DNA of 64,000 bases, from contig NC_133237.1 in NCBI RefSeq assembly GCF_040436345.1, forward strand, positions 23,751,749-23,815,748, in the 5' to 3' direction. Source of the stretch: Pagrus major. Taxonomy: Eukaryota; Chordata; Actinopteri; Spariformes; Sparidae. A program made the translations under genes and the position numbers. Positions 34,001 through 46,743 of this stretch are shown piece by piece. The notes under the pieces are model-generated. The model searched no databases. It saw nothing but the letters and a program-made list of their open reading frames with translations, and was not told where the DNA came from. How positions within the stretch are numbered: the first letter of the stretch is position 1; every line of letters begins with the position of its first letter.

Positions 34001-37000
34001 TATTACATTTCTATTTAGGGATGCTCAATAAGTTTGTTTTTTTCTGCTGATACAAGTAACCGATAATTACCTGCTTCTTATGTTTGTTATAAGGTAACCA
34101 ATAATTTCACATATTTGTATTTCAGAAAATAAGTCTTCTAACATGTAGATTATGCACAACTGAGGGTAAGAAAGGCTAAGATGTAGTGAGCAAAACTCTA
34201 GTAAGCTTTTTCCTCCTCTTGCGGAACATGTACTGAAAATTGCAATTATGTTGTTCCTCTAAAACTGTGATAAACATCCACTGGCTCTCTGGTCTCTAGT
34301 CTACACTGTGTGACTGTACTCAGGTGCAACAGTTTGACATCATGAGCACGTCAGTAGTGTGAAGCTAGTTCTTCTTTTCCTCTTTTCTTCTCCTTTTCTG
34401 TGTTTACTGGTAGATCGCAAACCAAGTCTAAAGGTGCATACCACCACCTACTGAATCGGAGTGTGTAGAAGGTTGTTAAGGTATCGAAAGCAATTTGGCT
34501 TTGTATTGTCAGCCCTATTAGATATAATTTAGAAATAATTTCACAGATACGGTCTTAATTCATCCAGTGATGTTCATTTGGCAATGGCTCCTGTACCTCC
34601 TTGAAGAAGTGTTTAAGGATCGAGGTGATGTCATGCGGTGAGAGGTCAGAGAGGTCCACCTGCTCCTTTTGCATCTCAAAGGCCTGACAGATCTTCTGAA
34701 TGCGAGGTTTGGACCCGCTCACACGATACACCCCCTCAGAGGACAACAAAAAAAGGTATCACAACTTGAAACTTGACATACTGTTTTCTACATTTCAGTC
34801 ACTGTGATGGTAAATAATACCTGGACGGAGAGAGCACGAGTCTCAATCTCAGACGTGCAGTCCAGCACCACAAAGGGCACCTGCTCCGGTCTGTCACGTA
34901 GCAGCAGAGAGAGGTCCACTCCGAACACGGTACCCTTCCTGTGTTCACACTCTAGCTGACACACCTCCATGCACTTCCTGTGCAAAGCCACCCCGCACTG
35001 AAGGTGCAATGGAACGGAGGACAGAGAACACAAACAGTTTCATTCAGCAACGTTCACGTTTCTCAGAACACCTTGTTGCTGCAAATGTCTCCTGTTGAGC
35101 CTCATACCTCCTCACATTCAACCCCACTGACAACAATGTAGTTGTCACACTGCTTGCATTTGATCATCTTGCTCTTCATCTTCTTGAGTCGGTGAGTCAG
35201 TGCTGCTCTGGAAAGCGTACGCACTTTGACTGGCTGACTGTCAATGAACTCTGTAGGAGAGGGAGAGGATCATGCAGTTTAATTCCCATGTGGGGTTAGG
35301 TAATGAACTCACTGAAATATCCTCTTTAAATTTGTTCCGCTCATGGCTGCACAGCTCCAGCAAGAAACCAAATTAAGTGTTTCACAATCAAAACAAAACT
35401 CTTTTTGCACATTCAAAGACAGAATAGGAGAAGCCCCTTATTCAATACATAAAAACACAATGAACATAGATGGTCTGTCAATAGTCCTAATAATTCCTTA
35501 CCAACTAATTAATCAATCAATCTCCTTAACAATTCCTATTGCTCTTTTCCGTTATATAAACACAGGGTTTCTGTTGTATGGATTACTGTACACTTTCACA
35601 CAGAAGCTTAAAAATGGCAAAATAAGTGAACGTTCTGTTGATAGAGGCATAAAAGGGCACTAACAAACCTGATTCTGACGCCATGTCCCGCTCGTCCAAG
35701 TCGTCCGATGAAACTGTCAGGGTTGATGCGGTTTTGGGCAGCCTCCTATTACCGTGAGCTACAGTTATGAAGAGCAGCGACACAGCAGAGGGGAAATCAG
35801 TTATATTTATCTTTGCAAGGTTTTTATATACAGGAGCAGAAACAAACAGAGGCTTGTGCTCACCAGGGCTGGAAAGAGACTCCAAACTGCCTCCAATACT
35901 GTCACAGTCATTGTAGCCTGATTTCCCTAAAGTGCACAGGAACACATAAGAGAGCTAAAATTAAATGAAAGTGGATCATTTGTCTGTTAATATAATCATG
36001 GTGTCATCACGGGGAGTCCTTACTGCCATCGCTGGGTCGCTTGTAAGCGCCGTCGTCTGTCATAGGTGAAGAGTCCTGCAGAGAGCCGAGGGGGTTGCTG
36101 GTTTTCCGTTTGTTCCTTTAAAACAAAAAGGATAGTGGCAATCAATTTAATGGACAAAGATTTAGTAAAAGTACAAAAAAATTGAATCCCCAGCGAATAT
36201 CAAACATTTTTTTCTGCTTTTGAACCATTTCAATTGGTTTAACTTCAACATCTTATCAAATAAGAACAGGAGGTGTACTGCTCGCACCAACTATTTAATT
36301 AAGTGTTGAGCACAAAAATGCATCCAATGTGTTTTTCTTTGCAGGACATATTCATAAATAAAAACCTTCTTGTTTTCGCTTCATTTTAATTTTCATTCAT
36401 GGGCTTTAACAAAAAACAGAACAAAACAAATGGACTACACACACTTTTTATGTCCACAGTAAACACTGCAGCCAAAGTAACAGCAAAGACAGACACTGTT
36501 CAGTTCACCGTACCTTTTCCCCTGGGGAACATACTCCTGGAAGCTGAAGACTTGGATAGGGTGTTCAGCGCGACGCTTGCTGAGGATGTAGAGCAGGTAG
36601 GGTTCACCGGGCTCCAGGGACCTGCAGGTCAACTCTAGATTGTGATAGCCGAGGGGAATAGGCTCTGTCTGCTGCCGCTGGAAGAAAAACATGTTGACTG
36701 TGGCCTGATGAAGAGAGGAGAGACGACAGGGAAGATAAAGCAGTGAAGTTAACATTGTAGAGGAAATGTTACAAATCATAAAGCCCTGCTTTTGCAATAC
36801 ACTGAGATTTACTTTGTGTTGAAATAGATGCATGGCATTATTACAACGTGTCCTCTATTTATGCCCTAACCAAGTTTAACCATCTATGTTTAAAGACTGC
36901 TGCACTGAAGAAGAAGCATGCTGACAGGAAGACAGATGATTAGTTTCCTCAATTTCATACCAACCTCCTTGAGCACCGTGTCTCCCTGACAGATGAGCTT

Positions 37001-40000
37001 GCGAATGTGGGAAATAATTCTCTCTTTGACCTTCACTAACTCATCCTGTTGGATCTTGGCGTCACTCACACACTGTTTGTACTGAAGCTCTGCATCAATC
37101 ATCTGGAGGAAACAGAGAGAAGACCTGAGAGCTGCTAGACTGTCACAAGTCTGTATCATTATTCCTTAACTTGTACTGTTAAATTATATAATATATTAAT
37201 ATAGTGCATTAAAGGGACAATCACCTTAGTCTGGGCTTCATCCTTGGACTTCCGCCTCTTATCCAGTGTTTTCATTCCAGCTGTGTCGTCCAGAGCTTTA
37301 GCAGAGATAGCTTTGGCCTTTTCTAGCTCATCGCAGCGCTGGTAGTATTGCTGACGAGCTTTTTTCAAAGATGTCACTGAATCATTCTGAAAACAACAAA
37401 GGAAACGCACAGAGGAAATTTACAGTGTGAATCATTTGCTTTCTAAAATGTTTTAAGTAGGTGTCAAAACAGACAGATCTTTCTGTTACAGAGGGAATGT
37501 CTAAAATTCGAGAAAATGATTTTTGACAGTGCAATAAACTGAGCTCAACTTATGTCATAAACAAGGTTCTTCATCCCTTACCATCCGTCTTTGTTCTCTT
37601 GCCCACTGCTCCTTAAACTCTCTGCGCCACTTGTCAATCTCATTCTTCTTGGCAGCCATGGCCTTTGGGACAGAGACACTGAATTAAGCCCACAGTCATG
37701 GCTGAATAATAAAAGAAGATTTATTACAATTCAATATGTGTGTGGACTTCCATACTTGGTAACAGCGGTTCTGCAGCAGTTCTGAAGTCTTTCTGGCGGT
37801 CACACTGTTCTTGATGTCTTGCTCTATTGCCATTGTGTAGATGTACTGCAGAGGCATCATTTCCTACAAACCCAAGAACAACTTTAAACAGCTTTTCTAT
37901 GTTAAATATAGCTAAGACAGGTGCAAACACATATCTATGGTAGGAATCAATTTCAGTAAGACAGAGCAACACATTGTGATAATAACTGAAACGTTTCCTT
38001 TGGTACACATCCAATAAACAAAGCTGTACCTGCTGTGTCACGCTGGCTTTTGCTCCTTCAGCTGTCTTGATCACATTTTTGGCAAATTCTTGTTCTGTCA
38101 ACGAAAATTCTCACTAAGTTTTTCTTCAGATTACATTACTCAGAAGATACTGTACATCAATACAAAACAAAACAAGCAGAATTGGTACCACAGTATTTAT
38201 TGTGGCTATAAGTGTGTAGCCTCCATAAGATGCTTGTGATATCACCTCGCCTCTATGTCCCCTCAGATAACCCTGACCTTCACCGAAAAGTTCATCAAAT
38301 CTCCTGGAGCTCTGACAGGACACACCTGAACATCATCTGTGGAACTGATTTGCTTAAAAACAGCTTTGCATCACCAGTTAGTACTAGCAGGAACCACAAA
38401 AGAAAAGGAACTTAGACCAATTAATGTGAAATGGTTTGTTTGAAACTGAGCTCCACCCAACATTACTCATCAGATGCTGTTGCCTAACATGCTCTGCACA
38501 GTGCTGAGTGGGAAGACTCCCCTGTTGCTCTCACAGACTTGCATGCTGAGCACTTGTGCAGACTGATACGAGGGTAATCACCGTCTATCTACTCCAAAAG
38601 ACACCCCATCTCCTTTAGTACCCTGCTTTGCCCTGCTAATCTGCCCTCTAATCCTTTCTCTCTGTGTGCAGTGTGTAGCACACTGGGGTGAATGCACCAA
38701 CCGCAGACAGACTCAGAGAGAGAAATAATACAGACAGGGAATGATATGTAAGGTTAGACAACCCTCTGACATGCCTCAAGTATTGGTTCCTTATTGATGA
38801 ATGATATGAAGCAAGGCTCTGCTCTCCTGGGGCCTGCTGAAGACTGAAGTATATACAGCATACAATATATTGAGCTTCATGTTGCCATTTTCCGGTATTA
38901 ACTATAAACCTAAATTGAAAAATCTTCTTGAATCAATCATCAATTGCTCTCGGTTAATCAGCAACAGTTGAATAAAAGTTGCACCTACTTATACAAAACA
39001 AACAGAACAGCCACACTGATGAATAAATTAATAAATGTCAACACAAGACTAATAACTACATAGTAGATGAGATGAATTTCATGCGCTGGATTCTCTGTTG
39101 TTAGAGACAGTATTTGCATATTATGAGCACTCCATCTATATCTGCTTTTGTATGCAGTTAACATTCAAATGCATTAACACGGAAGGCACAGGTGCCAGAG
39201 ATATGTTGTGACAATAATTTGCATGTTACTACTGTTTCCACTGTTTGCTTTTCCCAGCTGCACAGGCACTTACCCAAGCTCTGTCTCTTCTCCATCCAGG
39301 CCAGGAGGTCTTTGGCATAGCGGCACCACATTTTGGCATACTGCAGCGCCGTCTCCACTCCATCCTCACAGCGACAGAGGGCAAGATCTGCTTCCTGGGC
39401 TGAGAGGGAGTACATCAGCATCACTGCAGGCTCCAGATACTTGGAGCTGTACCCAGGGATCACACAGTGTCCATTGGGCTACAGCCCCCAAGCTTGTCTC
39501 TCCTGGAGGATTCAAACAGCCTCCAGCCTCAAAGACGCATTTATCTACTCTAGAGTGACTACCCCCCCCGGCTCCTAGACGTTATCAGACAAGATAAAGA
39601 TCAAAAATCCAATGTCACTTTAAAAAAAGGTGTACACAAACCCAAAACAGGAAACAACGACTGCATTTGACAAGTCATAGCTGCTCCTCAGAATAAAGGT
39701 CCTGTGGTTTCCAGCAGGTCTCAGCACACTGTTCGTACCTCCTGCATACAAGCTCAATGAATGTATACTATTGTGGGGATGTGACCAAAGACAGGAGGGT
39801 TTCTATGGGCCAAAGACAAACGGCTTTAGCTAAATAACTTCCCTCCTCTCCTCTCTTCCTCTCTGTGCCTGGCCCCTCCCTCTCACACCTGATCACTTCC
39901 AGTCATCTACAAAGAGAAAAGCTCTGAAAGCAGAGTCACCAACACCACTCAGTGCCAGTGTGCACAATCACACACCACCATGTCACAGCTCTACAGGCAG

Positions 40001-43000
40001 ACAGTGTGTTCATATGATAACCACTCTGGTTCTTCCTCTGTGACTCACACCAACACAAGGCGGATGATATGTGCGACAATCACATGGCCTCTCAAACACT
40101 CCTGACACCACTTTCTCTTTTCCTCTTTCTCTGTGCGCTCCACTTCCAGCACAGAATTTGCAAATAAATGTCAAAATCTATCAGTTCATGGCTTAATTTC
40201 CTCCTGCAGCAAAAGGTTAGAGCACAGATGCACCTCCACAACTTTCACTTCTTCTTCTAACTGTCCACAGTGCAGTTCTAAGTATTCAGCTATTTTAACT
40301 GAGACAGCATCACCAGTGCAACAACTTCTCTCTCAAGTTCCTCACTCTGTCATGCACATTTTTATTCTGCTCTTTTTAACTAGCTGCTAAATCCAGCTCG
40401 AGTGGTATAAAAAATACAAGCAGGGTGATCCTTTCTTCTTTGTTTCCAAGCAAAAATCCACAAAAAGGAACAGGCAATTCCAGAAGAATAATGGATATGT
40501 GGCCAGATTATGTGCCGAGGTTGACATCTTTTAGCCTTTCCTCTCTGTGCTCTGTTTTAGGGCGAGCTCGGAGTACTTTCAGAAATCAGCCTCCAAGCAG
40601 ATTCTGTGCTGCCCTGTGGCTATAGATTCCTCCTTCACTTGAATTAGGGATTATCCTGGTCAGGTCCAGATTGCGGAGTGACAGGCTTTAGAGGAGTAAG
40701 GTTTACCTCCTGGTGTGTGACCGAGCGGGAGGGGAGTTAAGGGGCTGATGGGTGTTCAATCCCAACCATGTAATGAAATGAAATGTACTCATACATTAAG
40801 TAACTGGTGTCTTAGTGTGGTAGATTGATAGGTTTGGTCTTGAAGCCAGAAGAAGACTTTAAAAAGACATCTATACATGAGACATGAGAGAGATGAGGAG
40901 AGGTTTTGTTTTTTTCCCCTATATAACCCATTAACTATCGGCTTGCTTTTTCTACGTTTCTGTTTCCACTGTGTTCTTTAAACCCCGTCTGTTTATGTAA
41001 TTCCTAATCTCTCACTGTGTGCTATGACCTGGGTCAGACTGAGGTTGGAATACTTGGCAGTGACTCCCTGTCTGAACAGTGAGTAAGTCGTCTTTTTCTC
41101 CGTCTCCCTTGCATTTGCCTGCAAACAGCCTGCACAGACGCCTCCTTTTTCTGTAGAACCCTCCACCTTACGCTTGTGTTTAAGGTAAAAACTGAGAGCA
41201 GCTGTCTCGCGCTTTAATCCTCTCTCCCTTTATCCTAATCTTGTTACAACAGGGCAATTACAACTCATGGCTAATTGTTAGATACCAAGTAAAGATTGAA
41301 GAAGACTCTATTAAATGTCACAGACTGACAACAGCTCCGGCACATCATTACTACTGATCTGTTGGATGACGGATGTCAGTCACAGGTTGATTAATTCAAA
41401 TGAATTGAACATAGTGACCTCAAACACTTCATAAAGTCTCTAATCCACAGACTGGTGGTGACATAAAGCATTGAGAAGCCATTCAATGACTCCCTGTGAG
41501 CAGAGCTCAACAGTTAATATCAACTAGACATACTCCCTCCCTAATCTTCCTCTCACATAAATCATACCTGATTGGTTTCCATCCACTTCATTGGCCTCAG
41601 TGCATTTTTGTGGACTTAATGCATCTTCCCACTGCTGGAGGAAAAAAAAGAAGCAGACTTTCACTCTATAAACGCACAAAACACAATAAAAACAAACAAA
41701 AACACAAACATCAACACTGTTTCTGGTGTCAGTGAAATCAGTAATTTTAGATCCCTTACAGATACATCATGTTGCTCTGTGCTTTCAGTAGAGATGGATT
41801 CTGAGAGGGACTGTGTGTCGATGTCTCCCAGCAGATCCTCCCCTGAACTGAACACAGAGGGATATCTTGAGAGAGAAACAGTCCAAAAAAGACTCAGCGT
41901 TTTATTGAGGGATATACTCTAAACAAACACTGTTCACAGCTATGTGTCCATATGTGCATCTGCCAGATAGATGTAGAAAAAACATACTAATTGCACATAA
42001 TGTATTGTTGGACTGACCAGTATTACACAAAGATTCTGCAAGTCCAGTACAATTTACTTTACTGCAACTCTACTTCATAAAAGTCATATTTTATGTTTGT
42101 GTTTAAAAAATATTTACTGAGAGATCATGCGCAGTGGAGTTCATGGATTATGTCTCTGAGCTGACAAATACATCTGAACAGCTTCATCCTGTATGGTCCC
42201 CACAGTCAGCTAAGCTTACAGCATGTTTGAATGACACCTCACTAACCGCTGTGTTTTTCCGTCATAGTATTCAGGTCAAACTGTACAAAGCAGAGTGATG
42301 CAGCCAAGAGACAGAGAGACACATTGTTCGTAAATGTGTGATACTTACGAAGAGATTAAAGATAAATCAAGATTATCAAATTCTCTGAAGATCTCACTGT
42401 ATCGCTTGGTTTCATATTTGCGATTCACCTTCCTCACATCTGAAATGAGGAATGGAAAAGCTGAGAGACATAAAATAGTAAGATGTTCGTACTATCTTGC
42501 TGACACCATCTCAACACAACACATATATAATCCTTCTATAAATAGAAGTGTGTAAACTCAGAAACTTCAAGAACTGCTGTGAAGAAACAAAAGGAGAAAT
42601 ACATTTAGGCAAACTGATCATTTGTTTTTTTTTTAATAATGCCACGAGACAAACAGAAATATGTAGAATAAAGCGGTGAATAAGCCACTCAACTGTGACC
42701 TACTTTCTAGTAGTCACTGACATGTTGGTAATTTGGTTACTGAAGCTTACAGTTCTTTAATTCTGCACTACTTCTTAGAAACTCAACAACATACATTCAA
42801 TATAATAATATATATAATTTAAGGGAAAAAAAGATAAATGATTGTGCTACAAAGTAAATTAATAAAGAAAATTAACTTAGTTCCTCTCCTGCGGTCAGAT
42901 CTGACAGCATTTCCTACAAAAACAGTTCTACTGAATGTGAATTAAAATACAATGAGGAACATTGTGGTGCTTTTGATAAGAAAACCTGAACCTTTTGTAC

Positions 43001-43951
43001 TCCTGCTATTTAACTGTTGTTTCAGCACGGGGCATACAAAGAGTGTAAGAACTGATGATTTTCAACAGATGCAGCAAATGAGAAAAAGCAATCTCTCTCT
43101 CTTTCAGAGACGTCTCCATTTTGGTCAACCACATCCTGCTTGCACTATGTGTCACGTCCCATAATGAAGATAGAGTCCCTGTTTTCACACCAGCCGCGTT
43201 TCAGGTTTCAGTAAAAGAATGAGAATTGAGAGGCAATAAAGATGTTTCAACAAAGCTTAAACACTAAAAGTTTCCAGTGTAATTCCACCCAGAGGAAAAC
43301 CCTTGACTGTATTTGATTTCTGTTTATTGGCACTACTTTTAAATGCTCCAATGAATTTCACATGAGTCATATTAAATAGGAACTCACAAACATATTGCAA
43401 AAATGTCTTGTTAGACGTGAAGTTTACCAACCATAACACCAATCTTAATTATATTTTAAGGTAATATTCAATTCTTGTCTCTTTTCAAAGATGAAAGATG
43501 TGAATTTCTTGTTAATAAAAAGACAGGAGTCACACACACACAGAAAAGACTGAACAAGAGGGTCAAAACTGAGAGAGTTCAGGAAGTTCACCAACCCTCC
43601 TTTGTCTAGGGGGATGCCACAAAGCACCACTCACCCCCTGACTGACACGTACTGTACATGCATGTCCCCGCATGCAATAGCCATTTCACAATGGCACCAC
43701 AGCGGTGTCAGCAAATTTCCAATCAACAAGAGAATATTTCAAAACAAAACCCATTCAAAAGCAATCCTAACAAGTGAAGATGAACCCCAAATGACAACCC
43801 AAACAGATGTATGCACATATAAGCATGATGGGTAACGTATCCTACATGTGAAGTGCAAGGTGACACTTCCTCAACATTATCTCACATCACAAACTTTGTG
43901 CTCACCTGTGGCTTGACTGACATCCTTGTTTGGTGCTTGATCTTCTTCCAT
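31070..43951 (-). CDS. gmip: GEM-interacting protein: F-BAR, C1 and RhoGAP domains
   Basis: Coding exons: 43906-43951, 42349-42439, 41760-41847, 39274-39394, 38030-38094, 37756-37863, 37582-37662, 37225-37386, 36965-37102, 36514-36704, 36024-36115, 35864-35926, 35669-35758, 35108-35250, 34821-34997, 34597-34734, 33743-33942, 33321-33645, 32602-32704, 31070-31698; 3051 nt, 1016 aa (human 970). The N-terminus [17 protein letters not shown] matches human GMIP. An F-BAR-like coiled-coil domain starts near residue 80. A C1 zinc finger (about 465-510) has H-C-C-C-C-H-C-C spacing. The RhoGAP domain carries the arginine finger in GVYRVSG (Arg near 556) and [13 protein letters not shown]. The tail has FTRQPVKY, as in human (FSRQPVKY). 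Family knowledge: binds the GTPase Gem and stimulates GTP hydrolysis by RhoA. ARHGAP45 and ARHGAP29 share this architecture; the adjacent atp13a1 block supports GMIP. Confidence 0.93.
33563..33576 (+). promoter_or_regulatory. Candidate CTCF site inside a gmip coding exon
   Basis: ACACCAGAGGGCGC matches the CTCF core consensus at 13 of 14 positions by eye, within exon 33321-33645. Confidence 0.35.
34015..34556 (+). repeat. Dispersed repeat family B, copy 1 (MITE-like)
   Basis: Lies in a gmip intron. It shares ordered blocks with 52900-53285: TAGATTATGCACAACTGAGGG against TAGTTTATGCACACCTGAGGG, AAAGGTGCATACCACCACC against AAAGGTGCAAACAACCACC, and GAAAGCAATTTGGCT against GAAAGCAGCTCTG. The left edge AGGGATGCTCAATAA is partly complementary to the right edge of the other copy (TTTATC...TGCATCTTT), suggesting terminal inverted repeats. 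Confidence 0.7.
39395..41759 (-). other. gmip intron 3 (2.4 kb), no gene seen
   Basis: This intron separates the N-terminal exons from the F-BAR exons. It is CT-rich on the plus strand in places (39840-40170) and otherwise ordinary. No recognisable coding exon, transposon family or structured RNA was found. Open frames on the plus strand near its left end are antisense shadows of exon 4. Confidence 0.55.
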
Positions 43952-44087
43952 TTCTACAATATCACCACAGAAACAAGAACCTGCTAACACCACTCACACA
44001 TCATCTGCCCATATGGTCACACTACAACACAGATGCGTGACAAGTAGTTGAGTGGGTAGGCAGGAAATCTGCACTGCAGTGCATATA

Positions 44088-44131
<44 letters not shown>

Positions 44132-46743
44132 GACAGACAAACTTGTGCTAAATTGTTAGCATGCAGCTCTGAGCTTGCACCCGTTTGTTCTCTGAAAGGG
44201 ATCTTTCTCTGAGTGGAGGTTGGCCAATGTTTTCGCCACCATGGGAAGAGGAAGTGTATTTTGCTGTCACTGTAGGCCCCACCTACGCTATCACACCACT
44301 CATAGTGAGAAGGTGACACTTGTTTGCGTTGTCTCAGTTGACCTCCGTAACAGTTGTGGTTAATGTTGAAGTGTGAGCAGTTAGGATAACATGTATTTCA
44401 AAAGATTACAGATCTATTGATTCTCATGATAGATATTTGACCTTAATATTGGCAGGTACTGGTGTAACAAGACAGCTGATACTTCATTTATACTACAACA
44501 TAGAAACATAAGAAACACAGAAAACATAATTTATTATTTAAGTTTTTTACTTCATGAACAAATGAGCTCCTACTCAGAGAATTTGTTTGTACTGTATGTC
44601 CAGCATACATACCTCATCTCTAGTTAAGGAGTTATTTGAGCTTAAACAACCTCATTTGATCATCATCCTTTCAATAATGTCATACGGGGAGATGGACTCT
44701 TAAGGTACAGTCGAGTTTTATCTCTGGCCCAATAAATTGCAAAATGTCCTCCTACTTTTACTCAACAGCTCAGCTCTCACTTGACTTGACAGAAAGAAAA
44801 GTGTCAGTAAAATGATGACACCTTGAGGGCTACCGAGATAAAACAAGTGAGAGCAACTTCAGTGCTACATGCTCTCGGCCTCCCTCAATGTGATTTAATT
44901 CTGAGGTATTCTGTACCTTCTTGATTTGATGAGATATTCTTGTTTTTTTCAGACAAGGCCATTGTTTTTATTGTATTTTTCCATGTATTTTTTCTAAATG
45001 TAATCATTTAATATGTGGTCATCTGATGTTGTATTTTGTCTTGACTTGCATTTTTATAGCATTGATTTGTATATTTTTTTTTGCCTAATTCCACGTATTT
45101 TGTTTTTGGTTTAGGAACAGTCTCCAGAAGACATGTTATAATCTCCAAGACATTTCAATTATTATATTTACCTTGTTATGACATATGATTGATATATGAT
45201 TATTTCCCCTACATACGTATGATGTTATAAATGTTTAATGTTTTTATTGTTGGCCTGTCGTACCATGTACTTGTTATAGCCTTTAAATATTTTCACTGTC
45301 TGATTCATGAGTGTTTTCAGTCAGTATCGTAACTTTATTGGTCCAGGGGTGATTGATAGTATTTTGAGTGATGTCAGTCTGTAGTGTGACCTGGTTGGTC
45401 CACGTGGGTCAACCAACACATTTAAGATGGTCTATTCTACTGTCTTGTAAAATAACCTGATGAAGGTCTTTGAACTGAAACATGATTATTAAAATGTATT
45501 CCCGAACTCAAGTGAGGTGAACAGCGTGCAGGAGTTTTTTTCCAGGCCCTATGAATAACATCAACCTCACTTGAATTGTTGAGACCAGGCTGGTATGATA
45601 ATATAAATCCCATCACAGTAATACCAAATTCATCTTTTTTAAAAATAAAACATTTTATTTCTTGTTGGCACAATGCAACGCTAACATTTTTGTGCAACAT
45701 TCATTGGTGAAAGGCTCCCATTAGTACCCTACAAAAATCAACTTCCGGGGAGACTTAATGAAACCATTTGAGGCAAAAACATGACAGAATAAATAATCTG
45801 CAAAAAAGTAAGATCCAAACTCTACATCTTTTGCAGCAGCGTAATTATCAAGTCTTGTTCACCAAAAATGCCAAGTCAGATTTAAGTGACAGTAATTAAG
45901 AGTGTGAGAGTGTGTATGGATGTGGTTGGGTGGGTTCCTTTTGGGGGAACTTAAAAAGCATTTATAACCACGTTCCTCCCAAAACCACCAAGTTTGAGGT
46001 GTGTACAGTAGTTTGTCCCGTCTATAATCATGTTAACAGCTTGTTGGCGCCATTAGTCTGGAAACAATCATAAAGTTGTGGGACGCAGGGACAACAAATT
46101 GCATTGGTATATAATCCACAGCAGCACTGTAAATCTATGATTCTGAGCTGTTGCATGTGTGTTTTATCACTTTGGTAACGTTTTGCTGCAAGCAAGTGTT
46201 GGCTAATTATTATAATTAACATAGCAATGTGAAGTTTAGAGAGAGAAACTACCGAAGATCATAGCAAAAAAAAACATGCAGATGCTTTTCCTCTTGGACT
46301 TTTCACAATGAAAACCCATAAATTTAGAATGATTACCAGTCGAAAGTCCTGGTTTTGCTCAGTGAAATACAGTGTGGTTGAGGCGAAATTCATTTGTAAT
46401 CTTGAGAAATTTATAAAAGAAGCATTTCACATTGTAATGTCAAATTAGGACTGACTGAAAATGTAACGGTTGCTTTCTTTGCGAGTGTATAGGTTCATTT
46501 CTGTATGACAGACAGAAGGTGGGTACTGCAAATGCCATCCAAAACGGCAAGTCTAGTGCCTTTACCAAGTAAAAACTACAAACAGACCACATGACAGAAA
46601 ACATAGGACAACCCTGATCCCTTTTTAACATGTCACATCCCGGCTGTGATGCAAAATCAAATTATCAAAGATGAAACATGATTAATTAATCGAGGGGGTT
46701 TGTCCTTTACAGCTCTAAATCCAAGGGTCTCACTCAGTTCCTC
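43952..46743. other. Region between gmip and colgalt1
   Basis: Contains the gmip promoter and 5' UTR on the right of its start codon, a perfect (CA)n tract (44090-44127), AT-rich sequence (44900-45300), and on the far right the colgalt1 3' UTR. TTTATT at 45654-45659 on the plus strand is an AATAAA for colgalt1, implying a 3' UTR of about 1.1 kb. An acceptor-like sequence ends 2 bp before the gmip ATG, so an upstream 5' UTR exon is possible. No additional gene was recognised. Confidence 0.5.
44090..44127. repeat. (CA)n microsatellite
   Basis: A CA dinucleotide run of about 38 bp upstream of the gmip start codon. Confidence 0.92.

Noticed and set aside
45440-45545. Sequence resembling the tail of a known retroposon class (CTGATGAAGGTCTTTGAACTG)
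   Set aside because: Only one short block looked familiar and no second copy, terminal repeat or poly(A) tail could be identified in the window.
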